A stretch of DNA of 64,000 nt, taken from the NCBI GenBank assembly GCA_963693315.1, contig OY856188.1, forward strand, positions 310,001 through 374,000. The letters run 5' to 3'. Below, piece by piece: positions 14,590 through 26,575 of the stretch. This DNA comes from Diogma glabrata. Lineage: Eukaryota; Arthropoda; Insecta; Diptera; Cylindrotomidae. The notes under the pieces are model-generated. The model was not told the DNA's origin. It did no database searches and saw only the letters and a list, made by a program, of their open reading frames with translations. The position numbers were made by a program, and so were the translations under genes. Numbering within the stretch: position 1 is the first letter of the stretch; each line of letters starts with the position of its first letter.

Positions 14590-15115
14590 ATAGTTGAATT
14601 TTTTTTCCAAATTTTCAGTTTTGACTTTCTTTGGGAAAACTTAAATAATTTGGTGCAAACTGCACCAATATTCGTATCTTTCAGCTTAAAAAAAAGAAAA
14701 CTGAAGCTACTATAGGATCCAAGAAATTAAAAAAAATTGGTACCTTTATTTGCTCAAAATTTTTGGTATTGAAAATGGAAAATTTTTAAAAAAACGTGAA
14801 TTTTTCGTATTTTTACAACTTTTTCTGACTGTAACTTCCAGAATCCTTAATGGATTTTTACAAAATATAGCTCAAAATGTTTGATGGCATATTTACTATG
14901 CATTTAATTTATTAATATATTTAATTTGTCTGTTTTGTAAAATATGAGAGCCGAAAACCGAAACAACATTTTTGATCACCGAAAAAATTGGTTTTTCGTG
15001 AATATCTCAAAAACAAGAGCTAACCAAAAATAATGAATATTATATTCGTGTTTAGGAGGTCCAAATCCATAAGAAAAGTTGGGTTTTATTCAAGGAGACA
15101 AAAAAAGTTCAAAAT
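14590..15115 (-). repeat. Inverted repeat, inner right arm
   Basis: Partner of 13047-13567 in opposite orientation. Confidence 0.85.
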
Positions 15116-15589
15116 TTGTAAACTAGTGTAATCAAATAATAAAAAATGTTGGCTTCTCTTTTCAAAATAGTAAATATTTTGACAGATTTAGCAGGGGAAA
15201 AGAAACTTAAACGATATCTTCATATTTTTGTTGAAAAAAACAAACATGTGAATGTAGACTATAATAGTTTCTAAAATTTATTAATTATAGAAGAATGTAA
15301 TTAAAATTAACAAAAATATTTTTAAATTTTTAAAAATTTGAATTGAAAGTTTTTGACCTATCGATTCAAGGCTTGCTCGATTCTCGAAAAAATTTCTCAA
15401 TAAATATTGCCTAGTAATTACATTTTTTGTTAAAAAACGACATTTAATCTGCAACAACGTGATATTTTTCCAACTGTTCCTGTTATTCAAAAGTCGTGAA
15501 ATCTGGGATCACACAAAAAATTACTCAAGAAACTTAACTCCCATTTTTTGATGCATTTATAATAGAATAATCAACGTTTTGGTCTTACT

Positions 15590-15965
15590 ATAGATGCAGA
15601 CCATTTTCCACTTTCAAAGTTACTACTCATTATCACTTAAAATGACCATTTTTTAAGTAAAAATTAAGCTTGTTTTGACCCACTTAATTATTTTTTTGAC
15701 ACACTTCTGGTACAGTTATGGAACACATAGTCCTGTCGGCTTTACAGTTAAGAAAACCTATTTTTAGAAAATATGAATGGAATATTTTTGAAATCGCTCT
15801 AGCGGTTTTCTAGTTTTCGTCGGTTGTTATACATTTTTTGCTTACGCTTTTTTGGAATCGTTATTACCTAAAATGTAAAAAAAGTGGGGGGAAGATTTTC
15901 ACTTCGCTCGAGATTACCTAAGTCTTTCAGGCCGAAAAAAATGTAACAAAATAAGATTATTAAAA
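15590..15965 (-). repeat. Inverted repeat, outer right arm
   Basis: Partner of 9600-9995, ending at the GGCCGAAAAAAATG counterpart of the left CGGTCTGAAAG. Together the outer arms bracket about 6.4 kb that includes the inner arm pair. Confidence 0.8.
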
Positions 15966-16410
15966 TTAATTAAAAATTAATTTGGTAGACCCTGTACAAT
16001 GACCCACCATGTCATGTAACTTTAATGCTTCATTGGGTTGTTAAACAGTAATGATTAAAACATTTAGTTTTATTTTTAGAACTTTTTTGATAACCATTCT
16101 GACCCGGAAACTTAACAATATCAAACTTTTTAGTATATTTAGTTTATTATGAAAAAAAAATTTATGTTTTTATTCTAATTATATAAATATGGAGGGACTG
16201 AAATCTCAAGGCTCTGAAATATCAAGACATCGGTCTGTGTTAAGGGTTTTTTATAATGTTTTTGGAAGAAGACTTCTATAAGGACATTATTTTTAGTTTT
16301 ATGCATGAGATGTATATTAAACATAAATGATAAAACTCTTTGCAAAACTGCAATCAATTTTTTTCGGTTTAAAATGTATTATTACTTCCCCACAATTTTG
16401 AATTGTGTGA

Positions 16411-16553
16411 AGTAGAAAATAGTACATTATATACCGAGGTGATAATGTAAATTTTCTACATTGAGGTGGATATTAATTAAGCACCGAAATGGAGAAAATT
16501 TCAAAATTTCACCGAGGTTTATATACTATTTCTTTTACTACTTGATATAAAAA
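16411..16553. repeat. Hairpin element with AATAGTA ends
   Basis: Imperfect palindrome. The left end GAAAATAGTACATTATATAC CGAGGTGA pairs with the right end CACCGAGGTTTATATACTATTTC. It shares terminal ATAGTA(C/T)AT with the hairpins at 23076-23216 and 41896/49480, but the core differs. Confidence 0.6.
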
Positions 16554-17276
16554 ATGCACTAAAACTCTTAATTATTCACAAAATAAAATGTCAATTAATA
16601 AGCAAATGGTGAATAAATAAAAATTTTGATTTGGTGAAACATTGTGTATCATATCATTGGATTGCGTATTGGATATTTATTATTCAGGGCTGCTTAGTAA
16701 GAAATTTATTTTCAATGAATTTTCTTAAAACTATATAAAAATCACATATGCTTTGCATTAAAAAATAAAGCTTTTATTTATTTTGAAATGAATTGAATTG
16801 AATTGAAAATCTGTTCAATATTGTTGAGCCAAATTTAGAATTTTTTTAGTCTACAACTCACAACTAAACTAAATTTCAACAGAATTCTGTTTAACACGAA
16901 TTAAAATTTCAAATAAACTAAACTATAATTGCAAAGAAATTTTTGCATTCATTCATTATTTATTATTATTAAAATAAAATCAAAATATTATTTTTTAATA
17001 TATTATTATTATTTTAGGAAGAAACTAAAAAAATTCAAAGATGAACTCAGTTGACAAACGAACAAAAATTATATTTTCATTATTTACTAAGGTGCTAAAA
17101 TACTTATTATTAGGTGTGGGGAATAATTATTAGTAACCTTAGCTGAGAAAAATAACTTTTGTCTTGGGTTTTTGTGTAAATAATTGAAATTTCTCATGCA
17201 AGTAGTAAAAAAAAAATTTTACATACCCCAAATTTTGTTTTTTCTTATGTTTTGGACCATCCTCTATCTAACTAAA
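16554..17276. other. AT-rich spacer, no gene seen
   Basis: Nothing recognisable on either strand. Confidence 0.4.
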
Positions 17277-17984
17277 TCTATATATATAAAATTGAAAGTA
17301 TGGATGTTTGTCGTTTATGCATTAATAAACCATTCATGCAATCATCTTGAAACTTTGGGAAGTTGTTGTGTACACTTGCGCATAGGTAACAGGCAATTTT
17401 TTTTTTGAATGGAACCCCAGGGCCATTATAATTATCTTAAGGGGTTCTGCCTAAATGTTGATAATAATTTAATTTGATTTTTCTTTAAATATCGTTTTAT
17501 ACGGTTAGACTCCTTTGATCAATTTTTTGTGTTTAACATAATTTAATGAAATTGACAAATGAAAGCATAATCTGAAACAATTGCATTTGTATATCAAAAC
17601 TTTATGTATTTCAGTTAAACACATCATGATCTTACAAATATGTTATTGGTTTGCAATTGTATGTAATAAATGTTTCTTCAACTAAGAAAGATAGTTGATA
17701 ACATCGATTAAAAGCTCAAAATAACGAAATGGAATCCGCACAAATACTATATACAAAGAAGCATAGCTTATGTATAATCAAACATGGTTAGCAATTATGA
17801 TAAACAAACTAATTAAAAATGTGGCCCTTAGCCGGCAACACCTTTGCAAAAGTGATTTGCAAACAGTTACAATACATTAATACCAATGAATTTATAATAT
17901 CTGCCCGCCCGCAGGAACATATGTAAAATTTAAAATTTTGGATCTATGGGTGTGACAAAGCCGCGTACTTTAGTACCTGCTATT

Positions 17985-18095
17985 GGCAAATCAGTTAACG
18001 TGAGATATCGTATACTACTGACAATGGCAGTAAGATATCACTTATATTAAGGGGATAAGTGATATTTTAGGGGTGCTGGCGGATGCACTTTTTTC
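17985..18095 (+). repeat. Repeat shared in inverted form with 49.98-50.08 kb
   Basis: Contains AGTTAACGTGAGATATC and ATTTTAGGGGTGCTGGCGG. The reverse complement of 49978-50075 carries the same two strings in the same order. The identity of the element is unknown. Confidence 0.65.
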
Positions 18096-18161
18096 AATCA
18101 ACGATAGCACCCTTAGCCTTAGTTATGGAATATTCTTTGACGATAACGCTCTATTTTTTTA

Positions 18162-18275
18162 ATAAAATGTGCTGGGTAGTAGAAATTACAATGTGTGTCA
18201 CAACAACACATAAGGACCTTTTAAGTAAAACATGCATAACAACATGCTTTCTAAGGTGTTGATAGACGTAATTTT
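18162..18275 (-). mobile_element. L1x LINE 3' tail
   Basis: Minus-strand match to the last ~120 bp of the L1x LINE (ATCAACACCTTAGAA, AAAAGGTCCTTATGTGTTGT and TGTGACACACATTGTAATTT in that order). An extreme 5' truncation. Confidence 0.75.
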
Positions 18276-18589
18276 TTTATTTTTTAAAAAATGAACTTTT
18301 TGCTTGCTCGAACAAATGAGCTTCCATGTAACTATTATATATGCTGGCTTGAGGAAAACAATGCGTTAAATGATCTTGGTATATGCTTCTAGCACTAGGA
18401 AAATTAGTAACCTAATTTTAGCTTTGTTCCTGCAAATTTGAAAAAAAAGTGTATTATTTTTATTTCTTCCATCCTATCATGAAATATTGCACTATGTCGT
18501 ACATTATTATGTGAAAAGATTTATTATTTAGTTTTCCATTCTTTAAGAAGAATATAAAAAACAAAAAAAAGAAATTTGCGTCCATCAAC

Positions 18590-18660
18590 GTCTTAAAAAG
18601 ATTATGTTGTAGAACCTAGGTCTTAAAAGGTTTTAATGTGTTGTTGCGACACATATTGTA
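18590..18660 (+). mobile_element. L1x LINE 3' tail
   Basis: Plus-strand match to the 3' UTR: CCTAGGTCTTAAAAGG, AATGTGTTGTTGCGACACAT. Confidence 0.7.
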
Positions 18661-18845
18661 ATTCGAAATATGTCACATATTTTGAAATTGCACAAACTTT
18701 TTTGAACTTCGGTGAAAAAGATAATGAACAATGTCATTGAAGCTACAATTTTGAATGGAAAATTCAAAGAGAAAGATGTAGTGTTGCCCTGACAGATAGG
18801 CCACATATTTCAATGATCCCAACAGATTCAAACGTTTAGTTTCCA

Positions 18846-19043
18846 GTGCAACTCGCTTTTGCAATTACCATCAATAAAGCACACGGACAGTTACTGCAAG
18901 TATGTGGACTAGATTTGGAGAATCCGTTATTCTCACATGGACAACTGTATATTGCTGGCGCGTTAGGAAAACCTTCTGATTTATTCGTGTACGCACCAGA
19001 CGGAAAAACAAAAAATATAGTGTACCCACAAGTACTCGAATAA
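18846..19043 (+). pseudogene. Helitron helicase C-terminus (Pif1-like)
   Basis: The last ~65 codons of a Rep/helicase protein. FAITINKAHGQLLQVCGLDL is the helicase motif around the conserved 'INKSQGQ' block, FSHGQLYIAGALG corresponds to the 'FsHGQLYVAlSR' block, and LFVYAPDGKTKNIVY is the usual C-terminal tail. The first part of motif VI is degraded (GALGKPS where SRVG/CSR is expected), so it is inactive. Everything upstream (Rep domain, Walker motifs) has been lost or replaced by other insertions. It sits about 670 bp before the Helitron 3' end, as expected. Confidence 0.85.
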
Positions 19044-19716
19044 ATAACTAGAAAGATTAGAATAGATTAAAACGACTTTTGAAATTCGTTCCATATTAAA
19101 ATAAATAAGTTGCAATAAAAATGACACAATGTAAATTGAATGTTATCTTTACGTGTTTTCTCGAGTTTCCTTTCTTATGAGATAGCGGCAATATGCGACC
19201 GCTGTCAAATAAACAAAACTTTTACGCTATTTGATGTAAAAAATAAAATTTTGAGAGATTTTGTGAGTGATTAAGATCAAAGTAATTATTGTAATTCACT
19301 TGAACTTTGCAATTTGACAGCATTTTTCATTTTCTCTCAGAAAAACTTCTTTCGAACAGTTTTTGTGTGTTTCCTACATATACAATGCATGAGCACTGTG
19401 AACATTTGTGAATCTATTTTTGTTCTGTGTAATGTTCTATATAAAGATGAGTGATGACACACCTCTACTAATTCAACAAGTCATTTAAATTGTTTTATTT
19501 CTTACTTGAAAACTTATTTAATCGCAAATTTTTTATATATCCGAACAAATCAACTAGAATGCTGATTATTTTTCATTCATATTTTTAAAAAGTAAAATTA
19601 AAAATTATACTGCCATTTCTCATTACCACCTTTTGAAACTATTGCTACTACGTCAACAAAATGTCTGCGCAAAAACTTTATTTATAAGCGTAGCAAAGCA
19701 CGCCGGGTCCTGCTAG

Positions 19717-21840
19717 TAGCCAATAAAAATTTTGGTGTACGTCTGTATGTGTGTGTGTGGGTGACATTTCTGCATAGGATCTTGATGAAACTTTGGCAAA
19801 TGATACAGATTTACTTGAAAATGGTAGATCTGGATTCATTTTAAATTTGGACAAAATGGCGGGAGGTCTCCTGAACACCTCTAAGTTTAAATCTTGAATA
19901 ACTTCTAATCCCGGCTTATGATCTTACTGAAACTTAGTATATAAGGGTTTTAGTACAGTTTCCAATATTTCTGCATACCAACTTCCGGTTTGTCACTTCC
20001 GGTTAAAACGTTTTTTTTTCAAGTGTTTATTATCTACTGTAGCCTACAACTACCGATCGATTTTCATGAAACGTTGGTAAAAGCTTTCAAGTATCATGAG
20101 AAAGATTTTATCAGCTTTTGGAGTACATTGGATAAAGGGTTTGGGGGTCCACCATACGACAGGTGGTTTTTACCCAATGTTTTTTATGTTTGTTGGGAGG
20201 ATAAAATATTCGTTCGTGAATGAATTTTGATGACACCTTGGAAAAAGATGCAAATATGTATAGAACTGATAAAATAGAACTGATTAGTTTTTGAGCGATA
20301 GTGACCAAAGTGGTGTGGACTGATCTGTACCTGATAATCGAACTGAATGAAACTTGGTACATCAGCATTTAGTATGGTTCACAACAGTTCTGCATAGCAA
20401 ATTCCAGTTTTTCACTTCCGGTAAAAAAATTTGTTTTGTACTTTTTTGCCGTCTTTTTAGTGTGTTTATGCTCACTACAGCCTACAGTAATGAAGTGATT
20501 ATGATGAAACTTATGGAAAAAGGTTTCAAATAGTGTGAGAAGATAATTATCATCTTTTGGGACACATTGATCAAAGTGGCGGGGAGTCTACCATACAAAT
20601 GCTGACTTTTCATACTCTGTTTTTAATGTTTGTTGGGAGCATACAGACATCATTCATTAATTTATTTTAATGACAAATAGAAAAAAAATAGAGGCTTAAA
20701 TAACAAAGAAATAAGACCTGATTAGTTTTTGGACAACATTGGACTAAATGGTGGTAGGCTTCCCAAACACCTGTTTAATGTGTCACAATTTTTTCAATGT
20801 TTGTTGGGAGCACATAGCATTCGTTCGTGAATGAATTTTGATGAAACTTTGGAAAAAGATGCAACTATGTATGGCAAGGAACTGATTAGTTTTTGAGCGA
20901 TAGTGAACAAAGTGGTGGGGGGTGTCCCGAGCACCTGTTTTTTTTAACGCTCAATAACATCTGTACCTGATATTCGAATTGGATAAAACTTGGCACATAA
21001 GCATTTAGTACGGTTCACAACAGTTCTGCATCCCAACTTCCGGTTTTTCACTTCCGGTAAAATTTTTATTTTCTAATTTTTCCATTTTTTTAGTGTCTTT
21101 ATGCACACTACAGCCTACAATAATGAAGTGATTATGATGAAACTTATGGAAAAGGTTTCAATTAGTGTGAGAAGATAATTATCATCTTTTGGGACACATT
21201 GATCAAAGTGGCGGGGGGTCTACCACACAAATGCTGACTTTTCACACTTTGTTTTTAAAATTTGTTGGGAGCATACAGACTTCATTCATTAATTCATTTC
21301 AATGACAATTAGAAAAAAAATGGAGACTTAAATGACGAAGAACTGATTGGTTTTTGGATAATATTGAAGTAAGTGGTGAGGGTTCTCCCGAATACCTGTT
21401 TACTGTGTCACAATTTTTTCAATGTTTGTTGGGAGCACACAGCATTCCTTCGTGAATGAATTTTGATGACACTTTGGAAAAAGATGCAACTATGTATGGC
21501 AAGGAACTGATTAGTTTTTGAGCGATAGTGAACAAAGTAGTGGGGGACTGTCCCATATACCTGTTTTTTGAAAGCTCAAAAAACAACACAACAGTTATGC
21601 ATCCCAACTTCCTGTATGCCACTTCCGGTTAAAATTTTTTTTACTTTTTCTCGTACAACAAAATTTATGTTTGATGGGATACTGCTACTTTCTTTAATAT
21701 TTTTATAATTAGAACTACGCGAAATCTATAACATTGGTTAGCTTTTAATTAAAGTATTTGATGGACATTAGCTCATTATATATCCAGAACACAATGTTTC
21801 CAGAGCTGTGGTGAAGTCAGCCTATGCATCAGCGTCGCTA
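19717..21840 (+). repeat. Repeat X (copy 1), internally tandem
   Basis: About 2.1 kb made of recurring blocks: TTTGTTGGGAGCA(C/T)A, TTCGTTCGTGAATGAATTTT, GGAACTGATTAGTTTTTGAG, CAACTTCCGGTTTTTCACTT. The TTTGTTGGGAG block recurs at about 20191, 20630, 20801, 21262 and 21424, giving a higher-order period of about 610-630 bp. The copy at 59.69-61.95 kb is in the opposite orientation. It follows the Helitron 3' end directly and its start (a GTGTACGTCTGTATGTGTG run, then CTTGATGAAACTTTGG) resembles a Helitron 5' region, so it may be a non-autonomous relative. Open frames inside are not supported. Confidence 0.7.
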
Positions 21841-21844
21841 TTTT

Positions 21845-21915
21845 TTTTTTTAATTTAAGTGTTATGTAATAGGAATTACAATATGTGTCACAGAAACACA
21901 TAGAAACCTAGAAAT
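21845..21915 (-). mobile_element. L1x LINE 3' tail
   Basis: T-run followed by GTTATGTAATAGGAATTACA and ATATGTGTCACAGAAACACA, the minus-strand image of the L1x 3' end. Confidence 0.7.
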
Positions 21916-22115
21916 TGATTTTTAGTGAACTCATGCTGTTTTTTTCTCGTTTAAAATATTTCAACTTGCCATGGTAGCGTTAAACGTTTAACGCAACCTT
22001 GTTGGAAGTCGCATTAGAAGTTTCACTTCAAAAAATTTTGATTTGTTTTTTATGCTATCTTTGATGCATGTATTTCAAATTAATCGAAATATGTATTTTG
22101 TAATCGTGGATAAAA

Positions 22116-22230
22116 TAGCATCTTGTATTCGCATAGGATGATGGCAATTCTTCACTCGGATGATTCCTTCCATTCAACTTCAACCTCGTGAAGAATTGCC
22201 ATCATTCTCAGCTCATACAAGAATCTACTA
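22116..22230. repeat. Hairpin: GATGATGGCAATTCTTCAC palindrome
   Basis: GGATGATGGCAATTCTTCAC (from 22137) is matched by GTGAAGAATTGCCATCATTC, and outer CATCTTGTATTCG by CTCATACAAGAATC. Arms ~42 bp, loop ~27 bp. Confidence 0.8.
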
Positions 22231-22770
22231 TTATTTGATTCATAATCTTTTCAAATGTTTGAGAATGACCATTTATGGTTGAAACATGCAACAAAATATT
22301 ATTTAAAAAAAGTTGTTAAAGCAAAAAATTATAAATTTATTTTAAATAAATTATTTTTAAAATAATAAACGATATGAAGTGAGGCGGACACACTGCAAAC
22401 TTCTCAAAATCCTCTTCATTTACCGTTCAACAATGCATCTTTTCTCATAAAACGACCCCTACCCGTACCAATTATCTACCCATACCAAATATTTTCTATT
22501 GGTCCAGGAAAATTCCTAGAAATCTTTTTCAAATGTTAATTACAACTGACACGAAATTATATTTTCCAAATGTTCCTATTGGTCCAGAAAACCTCTCCAT
22601 TTAGCCTAAATGCTTTCTTTCAATAATTACAACTTTTAAGAAAAAACTAAATTTAATATGAGATGACCTAATATTTTCCAACCCAACATTTCCTATTTTT
22701 GTCCATAGAACTTTTTAGAAAACCTCTCCAGTCTCCATTATAGCGTAAATGCCTTATTTTAATAGTTATT

Positions 22771-22890
22771 TATTTATCTAGAACGAAAAGTGAAACTTTA
22801 AAGTACGACTAATTGTTTACGGCATAGGCGTCTAGCCTATGCCGAAATTACTAATGAGTACCTTTAAAAACACTTTTCGTTCGAGGTAAA
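22771..22890. repeat. Hairpin with GGCATAGGC core
   Basis: GAACGAAAAGTG…TTTACGGCATAGGC-gtcta-GCCTATGCCGAAAT…CACTTTTCGTTC. Two ~58-bp arms with almost no loop. Confidence 0.85.
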
Positions 22891-22953
22891 TACAAAATTT
22901 TATTTCATACTGGAAATTTATTAAAATAAAAAGAAATGAGTTTTAAATTTTGC

Positions 22954-23030
22954 TCAAAAAGTTGAACTTTAACGTCCTAGAACTTTATAAAATTTTATAA
23001 AATCGTAGGACGTTAAAGTTCAACTTTTTG
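22954..23030. repeat. Perfect 25-bp-arm hairpin
   Basis: CAAAAAGTTGAACTTTAACG TCCTA at 22954-22978 is exactly repeated in inverted form at 23006-23030 around a 27-bp AT-rich loop. Confidence 0.92.
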
Positions 23031-23075
23031 TACCATAAATAATCCGAAAAATGTCGTTTTAGATATCAGTATGGA

Positions 23076-23216
23076 ATAATAGTACATTATGATGCTAGGA
23101 CGTAAAGCTAAAGATTTTGGACGGATGCGGAGTTTGCAAATCGAGGCGCTAGTCGAGATTTGCACCCACATTAAGTCCAAAATAGCTTACGTCCGTGCAT
23201 CATATACTATTTTTTA
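23076..23216. repeat. Hairpin element with AATAGTA ends
   Basis: Left AATAGTACATTATGATGC plus GGACGTAA against right TTACGTCCGTGCATCATATACTATTTTT; inner AATCGAGGCG and TCGAGATT add pairing. Ends match those of the hairpins at 16411-16553 and 41896/49480. Confidence 0.75.
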
Positions 23217-24026
23217 TTCGCCGCAAGCAAAATATTTTAAGAAAAGTTGTTTATTCTAAATTAAAATTATAAATTTTCATAAATTTTAAAATAAAAATAT
23301 GTGGAACAAGTAACCTTCGACAAAATATTTATTATTTTTTCCAAATTATTGTGTAGCTATGACAACAAATGATAACAACTATTTTAATTGGATAATGAAA
23401 TTTTGAATTTAAGAGTTGCTTTGATAAAAATTTTTATTTTTCATAGAATAGAAACAAATACAAATGCTTTTTGCTTTTTTGGACGTAGCTATGACAACAA
23501 AATAAATAGCTGAAAAGTGATACTTTAAAGCCGCAAATCACAGTAATAAAGTAACCCTTTAATATGTAGGCGAATAAAAAAGATATTTATTTGTTTCATC
23601 AAAAACGACAATTAGTCTGATATTTGCCAACTGTTCCTTATATATGTAGAAGTGGTGGAAGCCGGTTTCACAACAAGAATTTGTTAAAAAACATTTTAAT
23701 AATTATAACTTGTGGGCAAAAATGACATTTAATATAACACGACCTGATACGTAGTAAGGTAAACACATGTGTTTATTCAGTTTAACAATTTGCACGACAA
23801 GTACGGAATTGGTATCTTCGATTAAAATCAGTTGCTTGCTTGAAATGTAAATTAGAATAATAATAACAACATAAGTGTTTGTTTGCTACTGTTCCAATCA
23901 AATGCTTAACAATGTAAGAATTGAAAAATTGTTTTGTTCCAAATTAAAGTTAACTTGTAGATAAACAACGATAGTTGATATGGCAATAATTGATTCTTGA
24001 GCCGATGTAAGAACTATTAACTCTGA

Positions 24027-24390
24027 ACAACTTTTGTTAATCTATAAGTCATTTATTCGCCCATGTATTAAGTACTGTTGTCATGTTTGGGGAGGTGCCT
24101 GTTAGTCAACAATAAAATTTCTAGACTCTTTGCAGAGAAAGGCAATACGGTTGATATGATAATCCTGTGTTAACTGATCAACTTGATTCACTCCAGCACC
24201 GACGAAATGTGGCTGAACCGTTAATCTATTATCAATGCAAATTTTAGGATTGTCCTTTAGGAAAATCCAAAACATCCTTCCATCGTTTGTGCAGTACAAT
24301 CGATAAACCCGAACTTCAGAAATATCACATCAATTTGCAGTCCAGACATCCTCTTGTAGAACAGTTTCTTTTCACGTTAAAATAGTTTGA
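24027..24390 (+). pseudogene. Diverged L1x-type LINE, RT C-terminal relic
   Basis: Translated in one frame with several stops, it gives LLLIYKSFIRPCIKYCCHVW, FLDSLQRKAIRLI and DQLDSLQHRRNVAEPLIYYQ, aligned with LLHVYKSYIRPCMEYCCQVW, LLDSVQKRAIRIV and SKLDSLQHRRTVADLVVFYK of L1x. In-frame stops include the one after WGGAC. An old, related family or a heavily decayed copy. Confidence 0.8.
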
Positions 24391-24711
24391 GACGTACTTA
24401 CGTTTCTATTGATAGGTATTGACTTACCTAATCTTCGGCAATACGGTTTTGATGCATATTTTCAATTTGAACATTACGTAACAATGAGATGTTAAAACAT
24501 TTCCGTTTCTTAAATTTTAAAATGCCTGGGTTTGGAAAATGGAAAATTTTTTATACACATACAAGTAGAAACTTCCAATGTCGGCATCTCTAAAAGTTCG
24601 CACATCTAGAACGCTTGAAAAAAACGTTGTTACTGATCAACTTGATTCCAAGTGTTTTTTAATTTAATTGAAATAAAAACACTTGTGGTTATTTTGCAAA
24701 ATAACAACAAC

Positions 24712-24935
24712 CCGGGTAAGAATTAGCTAATGGGCCAAGCCTGGGCCAAGCCCGCACCACAGCTTTTGGGATTTGGGCCAGACTTAACATTTTCAAACGG
24801 CCCAAGCTTGGCCCAAGCTTGAAATGATGTCCTGGGGCCAAGACTGGCAAACCATACTTGGGCCAAGTCTGGCAAATCAGATTTGGGCCCAGCCTAGCAA
24901 ATCAGACTAGGGCCAAGCCTTGCAAACCAATTTAT
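24712..24935 (+). repeat. GGGCCAAGCCTGG-type degenerate repeat cluster
   Basis: About ten variants of TTGGGCCAAGCCTGGCAAA spaced at roughly 20-25 bp, starting with CAACCCGGGTAAGAATTAGC. Much more GC-rich than its surroundings. A second, inverted cluster is at 38595-38720. Confidence 0.8.
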
Positions 24936-26575
24936 CAAATACCAATTTTTTTAATACAAAAATACAATAAATTAAATATTATCATAATTTTTATTTAAAT
25001 TGCATGTTAAAAATGTTAAAATTTCAAATTCGGTTAAGTTATTTTTTTATAAAAGTTTTAACGAGGGCGTCTTCCACCCTCACGATCTCCGTTGCCAGAA
25101 ATATATGAACTGGTAACTTTAATTCGATGAATTCTAAAAAAGTTGTATTTTATAGTATATAGTATATTATTTTGTATTTTGTATTGGACCACGTATTATC
25201 ATTTGTATTGGACTTTTCACTAAAAATTTGTCTACAAGTGAATCATGGATTCGGAAATCTCTTATATGTTTCTAACCTAACATTCTGATTAGAATGTTCT
25301 AAAAAAAGAATTTACCATAAAAAAAATAAACAAACACTAAAAGAAATTGGACTTTAAATTATATATGTATCAAAAAAAATCTTACTTCCATATATTGAAG
25401 GTGGTTTTGACAGCGTCGTTTTGATTAATTTCCCCGCCCTTTCCTTCTATTTCGGTTAATCCGCCTTGAAATTGTAAAACAGAGAGTTTTTCCTTATTCC
25501 GCGAGATTCAGCACTTGATTCCGACAGTCAATTATATCTGGATCCTTGTTTAAATTTTCCATTGCTAATTTATTACTTTCCACAATCATAGACTTCTTTT
25601 CCTTCTTCCAAAACTTGCAATAGCTTCAATAACCCTTTTAATTAATTTTCTCACATCGCCTCACAACTCCTTCAATGTTTCTAAATATATTTTACATTAT
25701 TGAATGCATATTTTAAACTTCAACTTGTTTTTATTTCATTAGAACGATCAACTGTATAAATTTTTGGCTGTAGTGCAGATATTAACCCAACTCACTTCAT
25801 TAAATTTTGGTTGTAAACTTTTATTGATATAACAGATCAAATGTTATACTAGTTAATATCGAATTATTACATTGAAAAAAATAATTAAAATTATCATTTA
25901 GTTTTAATTTATAATTTGGAATCACGTAAATGTGACACGCTCTTAATTGAATCCAGTTAAAAAAAAATGGATTTTTTCTTTTTTTATGCAACAAACTTTT
26001 AGTTAATATTGAAACTAAGCGAAAACTAAACATGGAATAATATGTTTTTGCTTGTAACATCAAACACGAATAGTTCATTATTTTTTCGAACAATTTTTAT
26101 CATCAAAAAATTTTAACCACTGAAGTTCGAGAAAATAATGAACAATTAGAATTTTAATCGAACTAAAAATCTTTAAAGTTAAATATCTCAAGAACACGAA
26201 TTAATGCCTCTTTGTAAATTTGATATATTTTAAAGGAAGGTTAGAACTATATTTAAAAAATAAAAAAGTTAAAATTTAACCCGTTTACCCGTTTTGGGGT
26301 GACACCCGACCGTAAAAAACTTAAACAAACCATCACAATGTTTTCAACGATAAATCACTTCTATAGAAGCCATTTTAACCAGGTTATCCATATAATTTGA
26401 ATTTATAAATTGTGATAACTTATAAATGTGTCCTATATATGTGTTATTGGTTCAAAAAGAATCTATTCTACTTTTTAAAATTTTTGAGTTATTACGTGAA
26501 ATAAAATTTTAACAATATTAATCGAATCAACATGTTGAGCATTGAATACAATCACTAAAATTACTCAATAGCTTT
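24936..26575. other. AT-rich, no gene seen
   Basis: No recognisable domain or repeat. The 90-codon minus-strand frame at 25821-26093 is low complexity and unsupported. Confidence 0.4.

Larger units (their letters stand above)
17277..19716 (+). mobile_element. Decayed Helitron
   Basis: Rolling-circle transposon. The 5' end is TCTATATATATAAAATTGAA at 17277, preceded by A. The 3' end is GCACGCCGGGTCCTGCTAG at 19716, followed by T. This matches the TC…CTAG ends and A|T insertion of animal Helitrons, and GCGT…ACGC just inside can form a weak 3' hairpin. A C-terminal Pif1-type helicase remnant lies at 18846-19043. Two tails of the L1x LINE are nested inside it (18162-18275 minus, 18590-18660 plus). 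Confidence 0.78.

Noticed and set aside
20111..21622. Minus-strand frames in repeat X with similar peptides (KLISS…FASFSKVSSKFIHE)
   Set aside because: The similarity follows from the repeated DNA blocks. Frames are short, broken and differ in phase between units; no domain recognised.
25821..26093. 90-codon minus-strand frame
   Set aside because: Low complexity, no domain, and no repeat or neighbour support.
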